Assembly (NCBI RefSeq): GCF_014042345.1
Contig: NZ_JACEZT010000007.1
Span: forward strand, 247,225 to 311,224
From: Rugamonas brunnea
GTDB lineage: Bacteria > Pseudomonadota > Gammaproteobacteria > Burkholderiales > Burkholderiaceae_D
Direction of reading: 5' to 3'
DNA length: 64,000 bases
Shown: piece after piece, positions 63,241 through 64,000 of the stretch
Layout of the letters: each line of letters starts with the position of its first letter
Numbering within the stretch: the first letter of the stretch is position 1
The notes under the pieces: model-generated
Seen by the model: the letters and a program-made list of their open reading frames with translations, nothing else
Databases searched by the model: none
What the model was told of the DNA's origin: nothing
Program-made: the position numbers and the translations under genes

Positions 63241-64000
63241 TTACTCCCGTTCGGTAGCCATGGCAAAAGAGGTGGCTGCGTCGCTGTCGTCGGACAGGGC
63301 GCGGCCCGGTGTGCGTGCATCGTCCTGCTGGCCTTGCTGGCCACGGCCGCTGCCGTCGCCGCCGGCCAGCATGCCGCGTGGCGATGGCGAGACGGTCACG
63401 GCCACGTCGGCGAACTGGCGCTGGGACAGGTCCTGGCGCACGCTGTCGCCGATGCTGTTGAGCTGGCGCAGCACTTCGCTGTTGTTGGCCGACAGATTCA
63501 CTTGCAGCGCGCCGGCCGTGTGGCGGATCGAGATCTCGACCCGGCCCATGTTGGGCGGTTCGAGCCGGATCACGGCGTGCTCGTCGTTGCGTTGCAGTTG
63601 CAGCTGCAGCCGGTCGCCCAGCGCCTCGCGCAGCGGTTGCTGCCATTGTTCCGGGCTGCCGGCCAGCTTGACGCTGTCGGTGGCCGCCGGCGCCGGGTTG
63701 GCCGGTGCATAGTTGCCGTTCACGGCGGCCGGGGCGGGTTCGGCGCGGGCCACGGCCGTCACGCCATCGTCCTTGGCGCTGGCCATGACCTGGCCGGGCG
63801 CGGTGCTGGCGGCGGCGCCGTTGTCCGCGCCGCGACCGGCAGTGCGTTCCGTGGAGCGGGGTCCGGTGGCGGCCAGCGTGACCGGCTGGCCGGCTGCGCG
63901 GACGGCGGCGGCCACGGGCGCGGCGACCAGCGGGGTGCTTGCTGCGGCGCGGCTGGCGGCCAGTGCCTCGCTGGCCTGGGTGCGGGGCTCGGCCGCTGCG
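63241..64000 (-). CDS. fliK: Flagellar hook-length control protein FliK (LafE-type), 5' end cut by window
   Basis: The C-terminal ~253 residues of a FliK-like hook ruler; the frame is open to the window edge, so the start lies outside. The Ala/Pro/Thr-rich N-terminal ruler region grades into the Flg_hook substrate-switch domain: PEQWQQPLREALGDRLQLQL, DEHAVIRLEPPNMGRVEISI, ALQVNLSANNSEVLRQLNSI and RQDLSQRQFADVAVTV. It heads the visible fliK-fliL-fliA-motA-motB run, equivalent to lafE-F-S-T-U. Confidence 0.9.
   Translation of the reverse strand, partial: AAAEPRTQASEALAASRAAASTPLVAAPVAAAVRAAGQPVTLAATGPRSTERTAGRGADNGAAASTAPGQVMASAKDDGVTAVARAEPAPAAVNGNYAPANPAPAATDSVKLAGSPEQWQQPLREALGDRLQLQLQRNDEHAVIRLEPPNMGRVEISIRHTAGALQVNLSANNSEVLRQLNSIGDSVRQDLSQRQFADVAVTVSPSPRGMLAGGDGSGRGQQGQQDDARTPGRALSDDSDAATSFAMATERE

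Overview
The window looks like a high-GC betaproteobacterial chromosome, most likely Oxalobacteraceae (Massilia / Duganella / Janthinobacterium group). This is inferred from the high GC content, the gene families present (DUF3460, poly-HAMP sensor kinase, CehA-like PHP hydrolase) and general protein character; no rRNA or tRNA is present to confirm it. No insertion sequence, phage or CRISPR array was seen.

Layout. Positions 1-8640 carry small housekeeping and transport genes: the end-truncated N-terminus of a Bcr/CflA exporter, a YceI protein, a two-gene chromate transporter, a PAS-containing response regulator flanked by two copies of an unusual ~146-bp intergenic repeat with DnaA-box-like palindromes, an HD hydrolase, an O-methyltransferase, a DUF1444 protein, a LysE-type exporter and a second, lipoprotein YceI. 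They are followed by a 520-bp gene-free, hairpin-rich stretch ending in a plus-strand terminator. Positions 8640-12815 hold an M1 aminopeptidase and two glutathione S-transferases. Positions 12842-26263 are a signalling block: a translationally coupled operon (response regulator-GGDEF-degenerate EAL, a 1637-residue hybrid kinase with six 92-residue poly-HAMP repeats, a degenerate CheR-like protein), then a PHP-domain secreted metallohydrolase divergent from a CHASE hybrid kinase with an Hpt domain.

Positions 26750-29951 form a less GC-rich accessory group (DUF1697, DHFR-like reductase, an Old Yellow Enzyme divergent from a MerR regulator with a 19-bp-spacer promoter). Positions 30049-39081 encode recC-recB-recD in overlapping order, closed by a strong terminator. 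Positions 39408-45143 hold PbpG, a GNAT acetyltransferase, a NarL-type two-component pair, a Tat-exported DUF882 peptidase, DUF3460 and a hypothetical protein.

Positions 45279-64000 begin with an intact PAS-GGDEF-EAL protein that abuts, with no spacer, the end of a flagellar locus. That locus (minus strand: fliK-fliL-fliA-motA-motB-flgM-flgN-muramidase, flgA on the opposite strand, then flgBCDEFGHIJKL and a LafW-position protein) has the lafE-F-S-T-U gene order of lateral (Flag-2) flagella, and its FlgJ is split: the rod-binding domain and the peptidoglycan hydrolase are separate genes. Its own sigma-28, anti-sigma, stator and hook-length genes suggest a self-contained second motility system whose ends lie outside the window.

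All functional assignments rest on reading translated sequence and recognising motifs; no database search was run. Start codons were chosen by ribosome-binding sites and family starts and are stated where uncertain.
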